From NCBI GenBank assembly GCA_020635285.1, contig JACKAB010000009.1, forward strand, positions 186,001 to 250,000: DNA of 64,000 bases, read 5' to 3'. Origin of the DNA: Ignavibacteriales bacterium. GTDB lineage: Bacteria > Bacteroidota > Ignavibacteria > Ignavibacteriales > Melioribacteraceae. How positions within the stretch are numbered: position 1 is the stretch's first letter; every line of letters begins with the position of its first letter. The notes beneath the pieces are model-generated. The model made no database searches, was not told the origin of the DNA, and was given only the letters and a program-made list of their open reading frames with translations. Positions 1 through 9,795 of this stretch are shown one piece after another. The translations under genes and the position numbers were made by a program.

Positions 1-1047
1 GTAGAAAAAGTTGATGGTGGAACTGAAGAAGTAACTTTTGAAAAAGCAATACTTGCAACTGGTTCAGTGCCGGCTGTAATTCCCGGACTTTCTATTGATT
101 CACCACGAGTAATGGATTCAACTGATGCGCTCGAGTTGAAAGATGTTCCTAAAAGATTGTTGGTTGTTGGCGGCGGAGTTATTGGAATGGAGCTGGGTTC
201 AGTATATGCGGCTTTAGGCAGTAAAGTTACTGTTGTTGAATTAATGCCCGCGCTATTACCCGGAGCTGATAAAGATTTAGTAAATGTTTTCCAAAAAAGT
301 ATTGAACCTAAGTTTGAGAAAATTTTACTTAAGACTAAAGTTGCAAAATTAGAAGATACCGGCAAAGTTTTAAAAGTAAAATTAGAAGGTGAAAATTTAG
401 AAGAATCAGAATTAGAATTTGATAAAGCACTCATTTCTATTGGTAGAACCCCAGTAACAAAAAATTTAGGTTTGGAAAACACAAAAATAATTTTGAACGA
501 AAGAGGTTTTGTTAAAGTTGACGAAAAACGTCAGACAGATGATCCAAATATTTATGCTATAGGAGATATAGTTTTAGGACCGATGTTGGCTCACAAAGCT
601 TCTGCAGAAGGGAAAGTAGCAGTTGAGGCAATTGCTGGGCACAAAGTTGCATTTGAACCCGCTGCAATTCCTGGAGTTGTTTATACAGACCCGGAAGTTG
701 CATGGGCCGGATTAACCGAAACAGAAGCAAAGGAAAAAGGAATTAAAGTTGAAGTTGCAAGATTTCCTTGGGCTGCAAGCGGAAGAGCGAGAACTATGGA
801 TAGAAGCGACGGTTTAACAAAATTAATTTTTGATCCTGAAACCGAAAGAATTTTAGGAGTTGGAATTGTTGGTCCCGGTGCCGGAGAAATGATTGCAGAA
901 GGAACTCTTGCTATTGAAATGGCTGCAAATGCCAAGGATCTTTCACTTACAATTCATGCACATCCAACATTATCAGAAACGGTGATGGAAAGTGCTGAAG
1001 TATTTTTTGGACAAGCTACTCATTTATATAGACCTAAGAGAAAATAA
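1..1047 (+). CDS. lpdA: Dihydrolipoyl dehydrogenase (E3), C-terminal part
   Basis: Flavoenzyme that reoxidises dihydrolipoamide of 2-oxoacid dehydrogenase complexes or the glycine cleavage system with NAD+. The gene enters from the left edge in frame 1, so the FAD-binding N-terminus and redox-active disulfide lie outside the window. Visible are the NAD-binding Rossmann motif (VVGGGVIGMELGSVYAALG), the second FAD contact (YAIGDIVLGPMLAHKA) and the C-terminal dimerisation domain with the catalytic His-Glu pair in HAHPTLSETVMESAE. Family assignment is secure; which complex it serves cannot be told here. Confidence 0.93.
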   Translation, partial: VEKVDGGTEEVTFEKAILATGSVPAVIPGLSIDSPRVMDSTDALELKDVPKRLLVVGGGVIGMELGSVYAALGSKVTVVELMPALLPGADKDLVNVFQKSIEPKFEKILLKTKVAKLEDTGKVLKVKLEGENLEESELEFDKALISIGRTPVTKNLGLENTKIILNERGFVKVDEKRQTDDPNIYAIGDIVLGPMLAHKASAEGKVAVEAIAGHKVAFEPAAIPGVVYTDPEVAWAGLTETEAKEKGIKVEVARFPWAASGRARTMDRSDGLTKLIFDPETERILGVGIVGPGAGEMIAEGTLAIEMAANAKDLSLTIHAHPTLSETVMESAEVFFGQATHLYRPKRK

Positions 1048-1057
1048 TATATTGTTG

Positions 1058-1085
1058 GTCAGGGATGAAAACATTCCTCCCTGAC
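1058..1085. terminator. Hairpin between converging genes
   Basis: An 8-bp perfect stem (gtcaggga / tccctgac) with a 12-base loop starts 10 bases after the lpdA stop and ends next to the stop of the converging gene. It has only a weak T-rich tail (tatttat), so it may be a bidirectional terminator or simply an mRNA 3' end structure. Confidence 0.5.
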
Positions 1086-1088
1086 TAT

Positions 1089-1763
1089 TTATCTCTCTTC
1101 ATCTTTTTCAAATTCGTTAATTATACCTTCAAATTCATTACTTAAAAAATCTTCTTCATTTATCCAGTAGTCAGAAGTTATGACTGAAACATTTCCGTTT
1201 TCCAATTTTTCCATTTTCCATAGAATGTTTTCTGCTTCGGTAAATTCAAGTTTCCCAGAAAGCTGATCTTCAAACATTCTTTTTATTAAATTGGAATCTT
1301 GGAGTCCGCTGGAAATGGCCTTTAAAACAATCTCTTTTGTTATTTTGATTTTTTGATTTGATGGAAATTTAATTTCAATATTGATTAGACTTGCCTTATT
1401 ATTTGGAAATTTACCATTAAACGCTTTATAGAGTAGTCTATTAATATTGAATAGCGGAAAGTGCAATGAAATATCTGCAAATTCTTCTGTCATAGAGTCT
1501 TCCATCATTTCACAAGCAAGATTATGAATTTGCCTTTTACTTAATTTCTCAGAAAACATATAAGTCAAAACAATTTCTGCAGCTTCCTCAGGTTTATAAT
1601 CAGTTATTGCCATCGCTAACATTTCCATCAATTCTTCAGGTGCTATATTTTTAGCGTCTGGGAAATCTAATCTATCCAATAGATGAATATAGTCATCGTT
1701 TGACCATACTCCCTCAATTTCATTTATGGTTTCAATATTTTTTATTTTTATGGAACACTTCAT
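1089..1763 (-). CDS. Hypothetical protein, 224 aa
   Basis: I do not recognise this family. The product is acidic and cytosolic-looking, with no signal peptide or membrane segment. The middle third (around PEELMEMLAMAITDYKPEEA) reads as helical, and the C-terminus is very acidic. The open frame extends to a TTG at 1805, but the ATG at 1763 (MKCSIKIKN) gives a more natural N-terminus. It converges with lpdA and stands alone. Confidence 0.6.
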   Translation of the reverse strand: MKCSIKIKNIETINEIEGVWSNDDYIHLLDRLDFPDAKNIAPEELMEMLAMAITDYKPEEAAEIVLTYMFSEKLSKRQIHNLACEMMEDSMTEEFADISLHFPLFNINRLLYKAFNGKFPNNKASLINIEIKFPSNQKIKITKEIVLKAISSGLQDSNLIKRMFEDQLSGKLEFTEAENILWKMEKLENGNVSVITSDYWINEEDFLSNEFEGIINEFEKDEER

Positions 1764-1805
1764 GATTTCTGATCTTTCATATTTAAATGTTTGTTCATAA
1801 TACAA

Positions 1806-2105
1806 AATTAATATTAATAATTATTGTGAATATTAAAATTCAAAACTAATTTACAAAATAGAAGAATAAAATCGGCATCTTGGGATTTAACCTTTTGCAG
1901 CAAAATAATAAATTCAATTTAATTTTAAATATAGGAAAGTTAGGTTTGTAACAATAATAACCGTATATTTACAAAGTAAGGCAGTAACTTTAGATGTAAA
2001 CCCGCCAAAAGCGTGTGATGTAGATGTAGAAGCAATTCAAAATTTTCATTCGAATTTTAGAGCCCTGTCAAAATATCAATCAATTTATTACAAAGGAGCA
2101 CTGTT
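1806..2105. other. Intergenic region with long cold-shock gene leader
   Basis: No gene is visible. The part from about 1950 to 2105 precedes the cold-shock gene. Cold-shock mRNAs usually carry long structured 5' leaders, so this may be one, but I cannot assign a transcription start. The ribosome binding site aaaggag lies at 2092-2098. Confidence 0.35.
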
Positions 2106-2318
2106 ATGGCAGAGCGCAAACAAGGAACCGTTAAATGGTTCAACAGTTCAAAAGGTTTTGGTTTCATAGAACAAGAAAGTGGAGATGATGTATTTGTGCA
2201 TTTTCAATCTATTGTTGGTGATGGTTATAAATCTTTAGAAGAAAATGATAAAGTAGAATTTTCAGAAACTCAAGGACCAAAAGGTCTTCAAGCTTCTGAA
2301 GTTAAAGTTATGAGATAA
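2106..2318 (+). CDS. Cold-shock protein, CspA family
   Basis: A 70-residue single cold-shock domain that binds single-stranded RNA/DNA and melts secondary structure. RNP1 is visible as KGFGFIEQ and RNP2 as DVFVHFQSI, and the length is standard for the family. AAAGGAG sits 7 bases before the ATG, and a clear intrinsic terminator follows, so this is a monocistronic unit. Confidence 0.96.
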   Translation: MAERKQGTVKWFNSSKGFGFIEQESGDDVFVHFQSIVGDGYKSLEENDKVEFSETQGPKGLQASEVKVMR

Positions 2319-2335
2319 TATTTTATTTTAAGCTT

Positions 2336-2363
2336 AAATCCCGGCATTACGTCGGGATTTTTT
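2336..2363 (+). terminator. Intrinsic terminator of the cold-shock gene
   Basis: Perfect 8-bp stem aaatcccg / cgggattt around a 9-base loop, followed by a T run, 17 bases after the stop codon. Confidence 0.88.
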
Positions 2364-2504
2364 GTTTTAAAACCCATTTTGTTTTTTCTACTCATCAGAA
2401 TCACTAACTAAATTTTTTGTCATTCCGTGAAAACGGAAATTTCATTAGCTACATCTATAGATTCTATCTATATTATATCTATTGAAGAAAAGGAGGATTT
2501 TATA

Positions 2505-2882
2505 ATGGAATATACAGTTGATTATTTGCCGGATAAAAGTATTGTTGAAATTAAAATAAAAGGAAGATTAAGCTTTCAGGCTGCAGAAAAATATTCTAAA
2601 GAAGCTGTAAAGCTTGCTCACAAGAATGATTGTTCAAAATTTTTATTTAATTATTCAGGAACCTTATCCCAGAAATCTATTACCAACTTTCATACAAATG
2701 GTGATGATTTACAGCAATTTGGATTTAAGAACACTGACAACATTGCTATTGTATTTGGAAAAGGAATTAGAAAATCAAATATACTTGAACAAGAAAATAA
2801 AAATAGTAATTGGAGTAGAATTGAATATTTTGAAGTGAATAAACTTCAAGACGCATTTAATTGGCTTTCAGAAATTAAATAA
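2505..2882 (+). CDS. Hypothetical 125-aa protein, STAS/SpoIIAA-like
   Basis: Small soluble protein with alternating strands and helices (MEYTVDYLPDKSIVEIKIKG, then a helix with AAEKYSKEAVKLAHKN). The pattern resembles SpoIIAA-like STAS folds found in Bacteroidota, but I see no diagnostic phosphorylation motif. The open frame runs back to 2427. I chose 2505 because a strong AGGAGG lies 7 bases before that ATG. Function unknown. Confidence 0.65.
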   Translation: MEYTVDYLPDKSIVEIKIKGRLSFQAAEKYSKEAVKLAHKNDCSKFLFNYSGTLSQKSITNFHTNGDDLQQFGFKNTDNIAIVFGKGIRKSNILEQENKNSNWSRIEYFEVNKLQDAFNWLSEIK

Positions 2883-2975
2883 ATTTCACTATCTTGATTT
2901 TTTATTGTAGAACAATTATATATACTTTCCAATTAATAGTTTATACTTAACACAAACTAAATAAGGAAAAGAAAA

Positions 2976-3089
2976 ATGGCAAAAAGGACAAAACGCAAAA
3001 AAAAAAACTAAGAAAGAACCTGCAAAAAGTTTGAAAGAAAAAAAAAAGCTAAAGAAGAAAAGAAAAATTTAAAGAAGAGTAAATCATAA
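2976..3089 (+). CDS. Lysine-rich mini-protein, about 37 aa
   Basis: An ATG preceded by AAGGAAAAG opens MAKRTKRKKK and then meets a stop in a poly-A run. Removing one A near 3005 and adding one near 3045 restores a continuous very basic frame (..TKKEPAKSLKEK.., ..AKEEKKNLKKSKS) to the stop at 3087-3089, which is in frame with the ATG. The paired compensating indels suggest homopolymer errors in a real gene. The composition resembles small nucleoid-associated or histone-H1-like basic proteins; the role is inference. Confidence 0.5.
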
Positions 3090-3155
3090 ATGTATAAAGT
3101 AGCTTGGAATCTTTGCTTTCAAGCTACATTTATAAAATCAAAATAGTACAAATCA

Positions 3156-4715
3156 TTATTTTAAAAGTATCATTTTTTTTTACTTTCTGTATAACCTCCA
3201 GCCCTAATCTGATAAATATATGTTCCACTAGCCATATTATTTTTAGCTCTAAAATCTATTGAGTATGTTCCCGGTTTATGATTTTTATCTACCACTGTTT
3301 TAACTTTTCTGCCTAACATATCATACAATATTATTGATACATTTACTGAGTTTGCAATTGTGTATGTAATTTTGGTATTGGGATTAAAAGGATTAGGATA
3401 ATTTTGCTTTAACTCATAATTGAGTGGACTATAATTTTTTGCAGATGTCAAACTATTCAAAAATGGAAGTGTCGCAAACTCACCTTTCAAAACGTCTGTC
3501 GTTGCCGTATTTCCCATACCCAAATGGTTTTGCATTATGGTTGAATATACCTGGCGAAAATCAAATTCGTGAGGCAAATCTCCATATGGATCTAAATTTG
3601 CCAAATCTAATTGATTTCCATAAATCCCGCCATTAACTGAATTACCAATTACAATCATCGGCGCAGCTGCTCCATGGTCTGTTCCTAAACCTCCATTTTG
3701 TGCAACTCGTCTGCCAAACTCGGAGATTGTAACAAGAACCACTTTATCTGCCAATCCTTGTTTTTCCATATCCTCTTGAAATGCTGCAACAGCCTCAGAG
3801 AATTCTTTTAATAAACTTGCATGATCATCTGTTTGCTGTGCATGAGTATCAAATCCCCAAAGTGATGCAACATAAACCGGAGTCTGCATTTCACCGGAAA
3901 TTAATTTGGCAATTATTTTTAATTGAGTGCCAAGAGGAATTTGTTTCCCAATAGTTATTCCAGAACTTACAGAAGGGTATTCAACCAAGTTCTTACCAGC
4001 ATCGGCACGCTCTTTTACCACGCTTGCATACTGGATTGATTGAGCGGCAACTTGTTTTAAGAATCTTAATTCTTCTCCGGCGAGAGTATCCGGGATTGGT
4101 TCTTCATCAATACTGCTATCTTTTAGAAGAGAACTAAAAGTTGAAGGGTCATCAAAAAGAAACGCCCATTCCGCCGTGTTGTGATTCAAGTATTAATGAT
4201 TGATTTGAACCAATTTCAACTGCCATCGGTTGATCGGGAATAGTTTCGGGATAAGTAGGATATTTATTTTCCAAAGTTCTCCCAAGCCAGCCATCGGAAT
4301 AATATTTATCAACATCTGAAGCGGTAAGCCAAATATCTGTTGATCTGAAGTGCGATCTGTTTTGATTTTCATAACCAACATTTTGAATGATACTCATTTT
4401 CCCATCATCAAAAATGGATTTTAAAGGACTCATATTAGGATGAAAACCGATTGTATTTGTAATTGGAACAATATCTGATTTTGGTATTGCCAGCGTTGGT
4501 CTATTGCGGTAATATAAATCATCTTCAAAAGGTATTATTGTATTTAATCCATCATTTCCGCCCTTTAACTGAACCACAACTAAAATTTTTCCATCATAAG
4601 ATTTAATATTTAGTATTGGGTTTGCAAAGGCTTTCATCGGAAATCCGCTAAGTGAGAAAGCTGTGCTTCCACCCCCGATAATTGCCATTTGCCTTATAAA
4701 ATCTCTTCGTCTCAT
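3156..4715 (-). CDS. DUF1501 family protein with type IX sorting domain (frameshifted)
   Basis: Exported protein of the DUF1501 family (alkaline-phosphatase-like fold; biochemical role unknown). The N-terminus MRRRDFIRQM followed by a hydrophobic stretch is a twin-arginine-type signal. The family core includes VVQLKGGNDGLNT, NRSHFRSTDIW, WGFDTHAQQ and TISEFGRRVAQNGGLGTDHG. The C-terminus holds a type IX sorting domain (ELKQNYPNPFNPNTKI .. LGRKVKTV .. SGTYIYQIRAGG). One indel near 4160-4175 splits it into two frames. A second, in the A9 run at 3172-3180, hides the true end, which reads ESKKKMILLK and stops at 3156-3158. It is 15 bases downstream of the DUF1800 gene, its usual partner. Confidence 0.88.
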
Positions 4716-4730
4716 TCTATACTTTCAAAT

Positions 4731-6124
4731 TTATGATAGTTGATACTCTGGCAGCCTAGCCAAAGCTTTTAAGAAATTAATTATTCTAGTTTCGGCTTGA
4801 TTACTATACGTTGACCAATCTTGAATGACAGCTCCATCAAGTAACTTTTCCAGCATACGTCCCTTTGTATTTTGGGATAAGGGATATATGAAAAGATAAT
4901 TTATTACATCTTCCACAAACTGAACTGCATCTTCAGAACTTTCAAAACTTCTTGCAAATTCAAGAACGTTCATTGAAAAACCAATTGGGTTTCCTTTTGA
5001 ATTATTACCGGAAATAATAGAATCCGTAAACTCATTCCGCATTGGTAATGTTGTTGTGCTTATCCATTTTCTTTGTCCTTCCCAGCCCCGGACATCAGGC
5101 GGATCAAAATGTAATTGCTTCATTTTGTCAGAGCTTTCAATTATGAAATAATAATCTAATGGAGATAACTCACTTATATTGAATTGTTTCATAGCTCCAA
5201 CAATTAAGTCATTAGGCGTTTTAATGGACGTAGTTTTAAATTGATCTGAATAAAAATAATCGGATTTAAACATTGCTGAAAATACCGGCTTGAGTTCAAA
5301 TTTATTATTTCTAAAAATTAGAGCGAGCTCATCAACAAAATTTTCATCCGGAATGTGATAAATAAATTCTTTATAAAGTTTTCTACAAATAAATTTTGAA
5401 GTTTCTTCTTTCTCAAAAATAATATCTATGATATCTGAATAAGCAAAATTTCCGACCTTTCCCATAAATTCTTTATTCTTAGAATCAAAGAACTCCTCAT
5501 TAAATTTAGAGTCAAGTCCATCAACGGCCCAGCCTGTAAGTGCACGGGCTGCTTCTCTAATATCATATTCACTATAATTCCCAATCCCTATTGTAAATAG
5601 TTCTAATAACTCGCGAGCATAGTTTTCATTAGGTATATTTTTAGTATTATCAACGCCGTTAAAATAAATAAGCATTGCCGGATCAGTAGTAACCATTTTG
5701 GTAAGTTCTTTAAAATTTCCAAATGCATAATTTCTAAACAACCTATTTTGCTTATATATGAGTTGCGGAAGTTTTACCTTTTCAACTTCAACAACAAAAT
5801 GATTTGTAAAAAATGCACAATTTTTTTTCTCTTAAAGAAGTTGGCTGTAAACGCATTAATTCGTATTCCCAACTAATAAATTCTAAATATCTTTGATAGA
5901 AAAGATTAATATTAATTGAAGTTGACGGATCTGTAACCCAACTTCCGGGAGGTGGAGGAGCAGTACCAAGCTCTAAAAGATGATTATCAATAAAATCATC
6001 TAATGATAATGAAAGGGCAAATGCAACATCATCTCTTCTATATCCAAATAAAGTTCTTGAATATAAATGTTTAATATTTGCTTCGTTCCAATCTGAGAAT
6101 TTTTTAACATTAAAATCGCTTTCC
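4731..6124 (-). CDS. DUF1800 family protein (frameshifted)
   Basis: DUF1800 proteins are usually encoded next to DUF1501 proteins and are thought to be exported; the activity is unknown. The clean frame 4731-5741 shows the family hallmark NENYARELLELFTIG and EAARALTGW, plus FDPPDVRGWEGQ. Upstream, a second frame from about 6118 to 5825 carries the N-terminus (HLYSRTLFGYRRDDVAFAL, then PPPPGSW), joined at an indel in the A8 run near 5825. The exact start is unclear because an in-frame TAG precedes this part, so another error near 6120 is likely. No signal peptide could be reconstructed. Confidence 0.85.
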
Positions 6125-6282
6125 TAATTATTAATTTCCGATGAAATTATTATCAATTAAGTTTAGATAAGTTAGTTCTAAAAGAAAAGTTAGCCTAATA
6201 AGATAACAAATTTAGTGAATTGCATCACAATCGAGGAGTGGATTATTTTTTGATCAGTACGAATACTTTTTTTTAGTATTTC

Positions 6283-7181
6283 CTAAAACGTAATCTTCAA
6301 ATCAATTTTTACAGCCTCTAAAGTTAATGGCGCTTTTGAGTTAAAAGGCCAATTCATATCTTCTTGTTTTAGTGTGTAGAAAAAGTACGAGAGTCCGTTC
6401 TTAAGTAAAAAATAAACAATTGGGGTAAGTGTTGGCGAGGCTTTTATAATTACACCTTCAGTTAAGAAATCAATTCCGGTTTGCGAAAGAGTTTCAATTA
6501 GTATACTTCCAAAATGTTTCCAAACCAAGTAATGAGGTAAAATAATTTGTGTTTCATAACCGCCGCCGATATTAAACGTTGAACCAATTTTGAAATCTAT
6601 TCCGGCAATGTTATTTGTCCCAAATTTAATTGCGTTATCATAATTTTTAATAAAGAAATATCATTTTGCGGGAATGGGTTCCCAACATTTGTTAAATAAT
6701 AATCTAAATTGGGAGTTCTAAAATTTGACTGATTCCAAACCAATCCCATTTGATAGGAAGGTAAAATTGCTAAGTTGCCAAAACTGTAGCCGTAACCTTT
6801 TCTAAAGCCTAGACCAAATCTCCAAATTTCAAAACTGATATTAGTTTGTCTGTCTAAATCATTTAGGTTATCATTTACGTATGAAGAAAAAAGATAGTTA
6901 TCTTCAAATTGTAAAATGCGGTAATTGCCGGCGGGTTTTAAATATCTTTTCCCAAGCTTAATTTCTGTGAGTGTGTTTGATTTTATAGAAGTAATTAAAT
7001 CTTTATTTTTTAGTTCGCTAAATCCATATGATACTTCAATAAAATTTTTTGTGCCTGAATACCAATTCCCAAAACTAAAATCATTTAATGAATTAGAATT
7101 ATTTAATCTATCTTGCGCAAAACTATTTTGTGCTGAAAAAATTAAAAATAAAATTGCAACCAATACTTTTTTCATATGCAT
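6283..7181 (-). CDS. Outer-membrane beta-barrel-like protein (frameshifted)
   Basis: Secreted protein with a clear signal peptide (MKKVLVAILFLIFSAQ..SFA) and alternating aromatic/polar strands typical of outer-membrane barrels (SYGFSELKNKDLI, FRKGYGYSFGNL, FNIGGGYETQIIL). One missing A near 6640-6645 splits it: the first frame stops at 6597 and the rest continues to 6283. I prefer the start at 7181 (MHMKK) because GGGG lies just upstream. The family is not recognised; size (about 300 aa) and composition fit a DUF-type Bacteroidota porin-like protein. Confidence 0.65.
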
Positions 7182-7239
7182 AAAAATCCCCAAGTTTTTA
7201 CTAAATAAAAACTAAAGGGGAAATTTAATTATTACTAAA

Positions 7240-7656
7240 CTAAAAAGAGAATATATTTATACGGTTGTTTTTTTTCTCTAACGTTCTAATAAGAGTATCC
7301 ATCAAAACATCATTCTGCACAGGTTTAGTTAAAAATATATCAACACCAGCGTTATATGCATTATCTTTATCTCTTTGGAATGCATGAGCAGATAAACCAA
7401 CAATTGGTAAATCTTTATACTCTTCCATTGCTCTTATTTCTTGGGTTAACTGCAAGCCGTCTTTTTTACCTCTTAAAGAAATATCCATTAGTATAATGTC
7501 AAATTTCGACTCGTTTAATTTTTCGTAAAAAGTATCGGATGAATCGCAAATTGCTAAATCAAATTTTCTTTTTAGAAAAATCTGCAAGAATTTTTGATTT
7601 TCATAATCATCTTCAACAATTAAAAGTTTTGGTTTGCTTTGTTGTTCTTCGCTCAT
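7240..7656 (-). CDS. Single-domain response regulator (CheY-like)
   Basis: A stand-alone receiver domain of 138 residues. The acidic pocket is E15-D16-D17 (LLIVEDDYEN), the phospho-acceptor is D58 (IILMDISLRG), the switch serine is in GLSAHAF and the conserved lysine is in FLTKPV. No output domain follows, so it must act by protein contact, like receivers paired with hybrid kinases or phosphorelays. No kinase is nearby. The frame extends to 7698, but MSEEQQSKPK at 7656 gives the normal receiver N-terminus. Confidence 0.88.
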   Translation of the reverse strand: MSEEQQSKPKLLIVEDDYENQKFLQIFLKRKFDLAICDSSDTFYEKLNESKFDIILMDISLRGKKDGLQLTQEIRAMEEYKDLPIVGLSAHAFQRDKDNAYNAGVDIFLTKPVQNDVLMDTLIRTLEKKNNRINIFSF

Positions 7657-8018
7657 TTTAGTACCACTTTTTTTATTTTTTATTATCGACAAAATCATTT
7701 AGATATTAAATTTTATTTTAACTGTACCAAAGTAATTTAGTCTTATAGTTTATTATCGAGAAAAATGTTTCAATTTTTAGAAGAAAGTTTAAATAAATTA
7801 TAGAAATGAAATTTAGAGAAAAAATACAATTTTAAGTATAAATTTTTGGTTTTGTTCAAATTGCTTATTTTTTGTGTTTCAAATTGATAATTAAATTGCA
7901 AAATATTAAAATTTTTTCAATTAAAAAGGGAGTTTATGAGAAAAAAGCAGACGAAAAAACGAATATCTCGTAATTTGGGAATTTGAGTGAAATAAACTCA
8001 GAAGTTAAGAATTAAAAA

Positions 8019-8120
8019 ATATTGGAATTAGGATTCCTAAAAGTGCAAACCATTACCTCTGCCGGTTAATCCATTTTATTCCTTTATCATAAACAGACCG
8101 GTTTCGGTAACAGAAATTGG
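8019..8120 (-). pseudogene. Relic of a PepSY-associated TM protein
   Basis: On the minus strand the segment reads TGLFMIKE, stop, then GLTGRGNGLHF, stop. That matches the C-terminal end of PepSY-associated transmembrane proteins, including TGLFMIKGKKGLTGRGKWF at 13640-13705. Shared runs such as 'cctctgccggttaatcc' are identical between the two places. It has in-frame stops and no upstream remainder, so it is a decayed fragment. Confidence 0.65.
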
Positions 8121-8385
8121 AAACAAGTATTGAGAACAGAGATATTAGATTTGAGATTTGGATTCTGAAATTTACTTTTTTTGTTCTTTTAGTTTTGTTT
8201 TTGGTTTTTCTGTTTTTTGAAATTTATTTGTTTTTTGCTTTTTGAGATTTGTTGTTTAACAATTTAGCCTAAAAACGCAGAAACTATAAGAAGTAGGTAG
8301 TAGAATCATTAGTTCTAACTATTGACAGAAGAATGTTTTGAACATACATTTACAACTGATTTAAAGTTCTTTGAGTTTTACAATT

Positions 8386-8520
8386 AAGCAGTTCTCTTTT
8401 TACAAGAAAAATTATAGAGCAAATATTTTTAACTTGCAAAACCCCCGTTGAAAACAAGATAAAAATACTTTTTATGCTATTGTAATTAGAATTACTTGCA
8501 TAAAAAAAGAGAACTTGCTT
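8386..8520. repeat. Imperfect inverted repeat flanking about 90 bases
   Basis: Left arm aagcagttctctttttacaag (8386-8406) pairs with the right arm at 8495-8520 (cttgcataaaaaaag, then agaacttgctt) with a few gaps. The interior is AT-rich with a small palindrome (gtaattagaattac). It could be a remnant of a small MITE-like element or a structured leader of the following gene. Confidence 0.35.
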
Positions 8521-8567
8521 TATAACTTTTTTTACAAAATAAACATATTTAACAAATGGTAAATATT

Positions 8568-9657
8568 ATGAAACGAAATATTAATATCTTTTTTTATACA
8601 GCTTTGTTAACTGCGGGAATATTTTCTTTGTTCTACCTTTCTTCTTGTGATGATGGACCTACAGAACCAGTTATTGAACCTGGAAGTAGAGATTATCTTT
8701 GGGTAGTTGACACATTAGATGCCGAATATAACTACATTTATAAAATATGGGGAAGCTCTCCGAACAGTGTTTGGGCAATTGGAGACGGCAGCAGTTTTGA
8801 TAAAACTATATGGTATTACGATGGATACCAATGGTCAACAGATGGACTTTCAAGAAATATTTTACCGCGTGCTTTGTGGGGTTTTTCTAAAGATAATGTT
8901 TATATAGGTGGATTAGACGGTAAAATTTGGAGATATGATGGTCAGCATTGGAGCCAGTTTACAAAATTAGAAACTCAAGGCACCGCTTTTATTACATTTG
9001 AAAATATTTGGGGAACTAGCCCAAACGATTTTTTTATGCTGTTGAAATGGCCCAGATAATGAACTCTATGCAAATTATAGCATCATAGCCCATTATCTTA
9101 ATAGTAATTGGAAAATATACGAACCTAAAAATATTGCAGGAAACGTAGTTCATTTTTATACTAATGAATCAGATCAAAAAAAATATTTTATGTTATCTAA
9201 AATAGGAGGAGCAAAGTTTCCTGATAGTACAATTATTTACGAGTATAAAGACAGTAACTACATAAAACTATATACCAGCTTAGAAACAAGGGGCCAACAA
9301 TCAGATATTAGCCTTATTGATAATGATGTATATTTCATTTTAGGGAATGAAATAGCAACAAGAGAAATGATCAATTTAAGACAGTGGTAAATGTAGATAA
9401 TCCCAATTTTACCAACGGATATGGGGAAGAAATTCAAAAGATATTTTTTTGTTAATGACTGATGGATTAGCTCATTACAACGGTACAAATATAGAATATT
9501 TATTTTATTTTAATAAAACACCTCGCACACAAATATATGGGGCTGCACTTTTTGAAAAAGAAGCTTTTTTACTGTTTATGAAGATATAACTGGTTTAAAA
9601 ACACATATACCACGGTATTTTAAAAGAATAGGAGGTGATTGGCTCAAAAAGAATTGA
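8568..9657 (+). CDS. Lipoprotein with repeated 'WG.S' motifs, beta-propeller-like (frameshifted)
   Basis: Lipoprotein signal MKRNINIFFYTALLTAGIFS ending in the lipobox LSSC, then DDGPTEP. The body carries repeats of the form IWGSSPNSVWAIGD .. WYYDGYQW .. ALWGFSKDNVYIGGLDGKI .. RYDGQHW .. IWGTSPNDFF, as in surface beta-propeller proteins of Bacteroidota and Myxococcota. Indels near 9030, 9370, 9450 and 9565 break the frame. The last frame (FTVYEDITGLKTHIPRYFKR) ends at the TGA 9655-9657, just before a hairpin. I chose MKR at 8568 over MVNI at 8556. Function unknown; surface display is inference. Confidence 0.72.
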
Positions 9658-9660
9658 AAT

Positions 9661-9686
9661 GCCGAAGGTGCTGCAACACCTCCGGC
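9661..9686 (+). terminator. Terminator-like hairpin
   Basis: 10-bp stem gccgaaggtg / cacctccggc with one mismatch and a 6-base loop, beginning 4 bases after the lipoprotein stop codon. A short AT-rich tail follows. Confidence 0.65.
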
Positions 9687-9795
9687 TTAATTAGAAAAAG
9701 TCTCAAGGTTGGCTACCTAAAAGTTTCATTATTTCAATGAAATATGGGCTTTTCTATTTTGCAAATATAGTTAATTAATTTACAAGGAGTAAACC

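Larger units (their letters stand above)
7699..8567. other. Gene-free stretch with a PepSY gene relic and T-rich tract
   Basis: No credible gene. The first 350 bases and about 8150-8260 are T-rich low complexity. 8019-8120 matches part of the PepSY gene at 13613-13710 (see separate entry). 8386-8520 is bounded by an imperfect inverted repeat. The last 40 bases are the leader of the lipoprotein gene. Confidence 0.6.

Noticed and set aside
681..935. Open frame antisense to lpdA
   Set aside because: Lies wholly within the conserved lpdA frame on the other strand; no ribosome site or recognisable product.
1806..2105. tRNA or other structured RNA gene
   Set aside because: No cloverleaf or T-loop consensus; only a plausible cold-shock mRNA leader.
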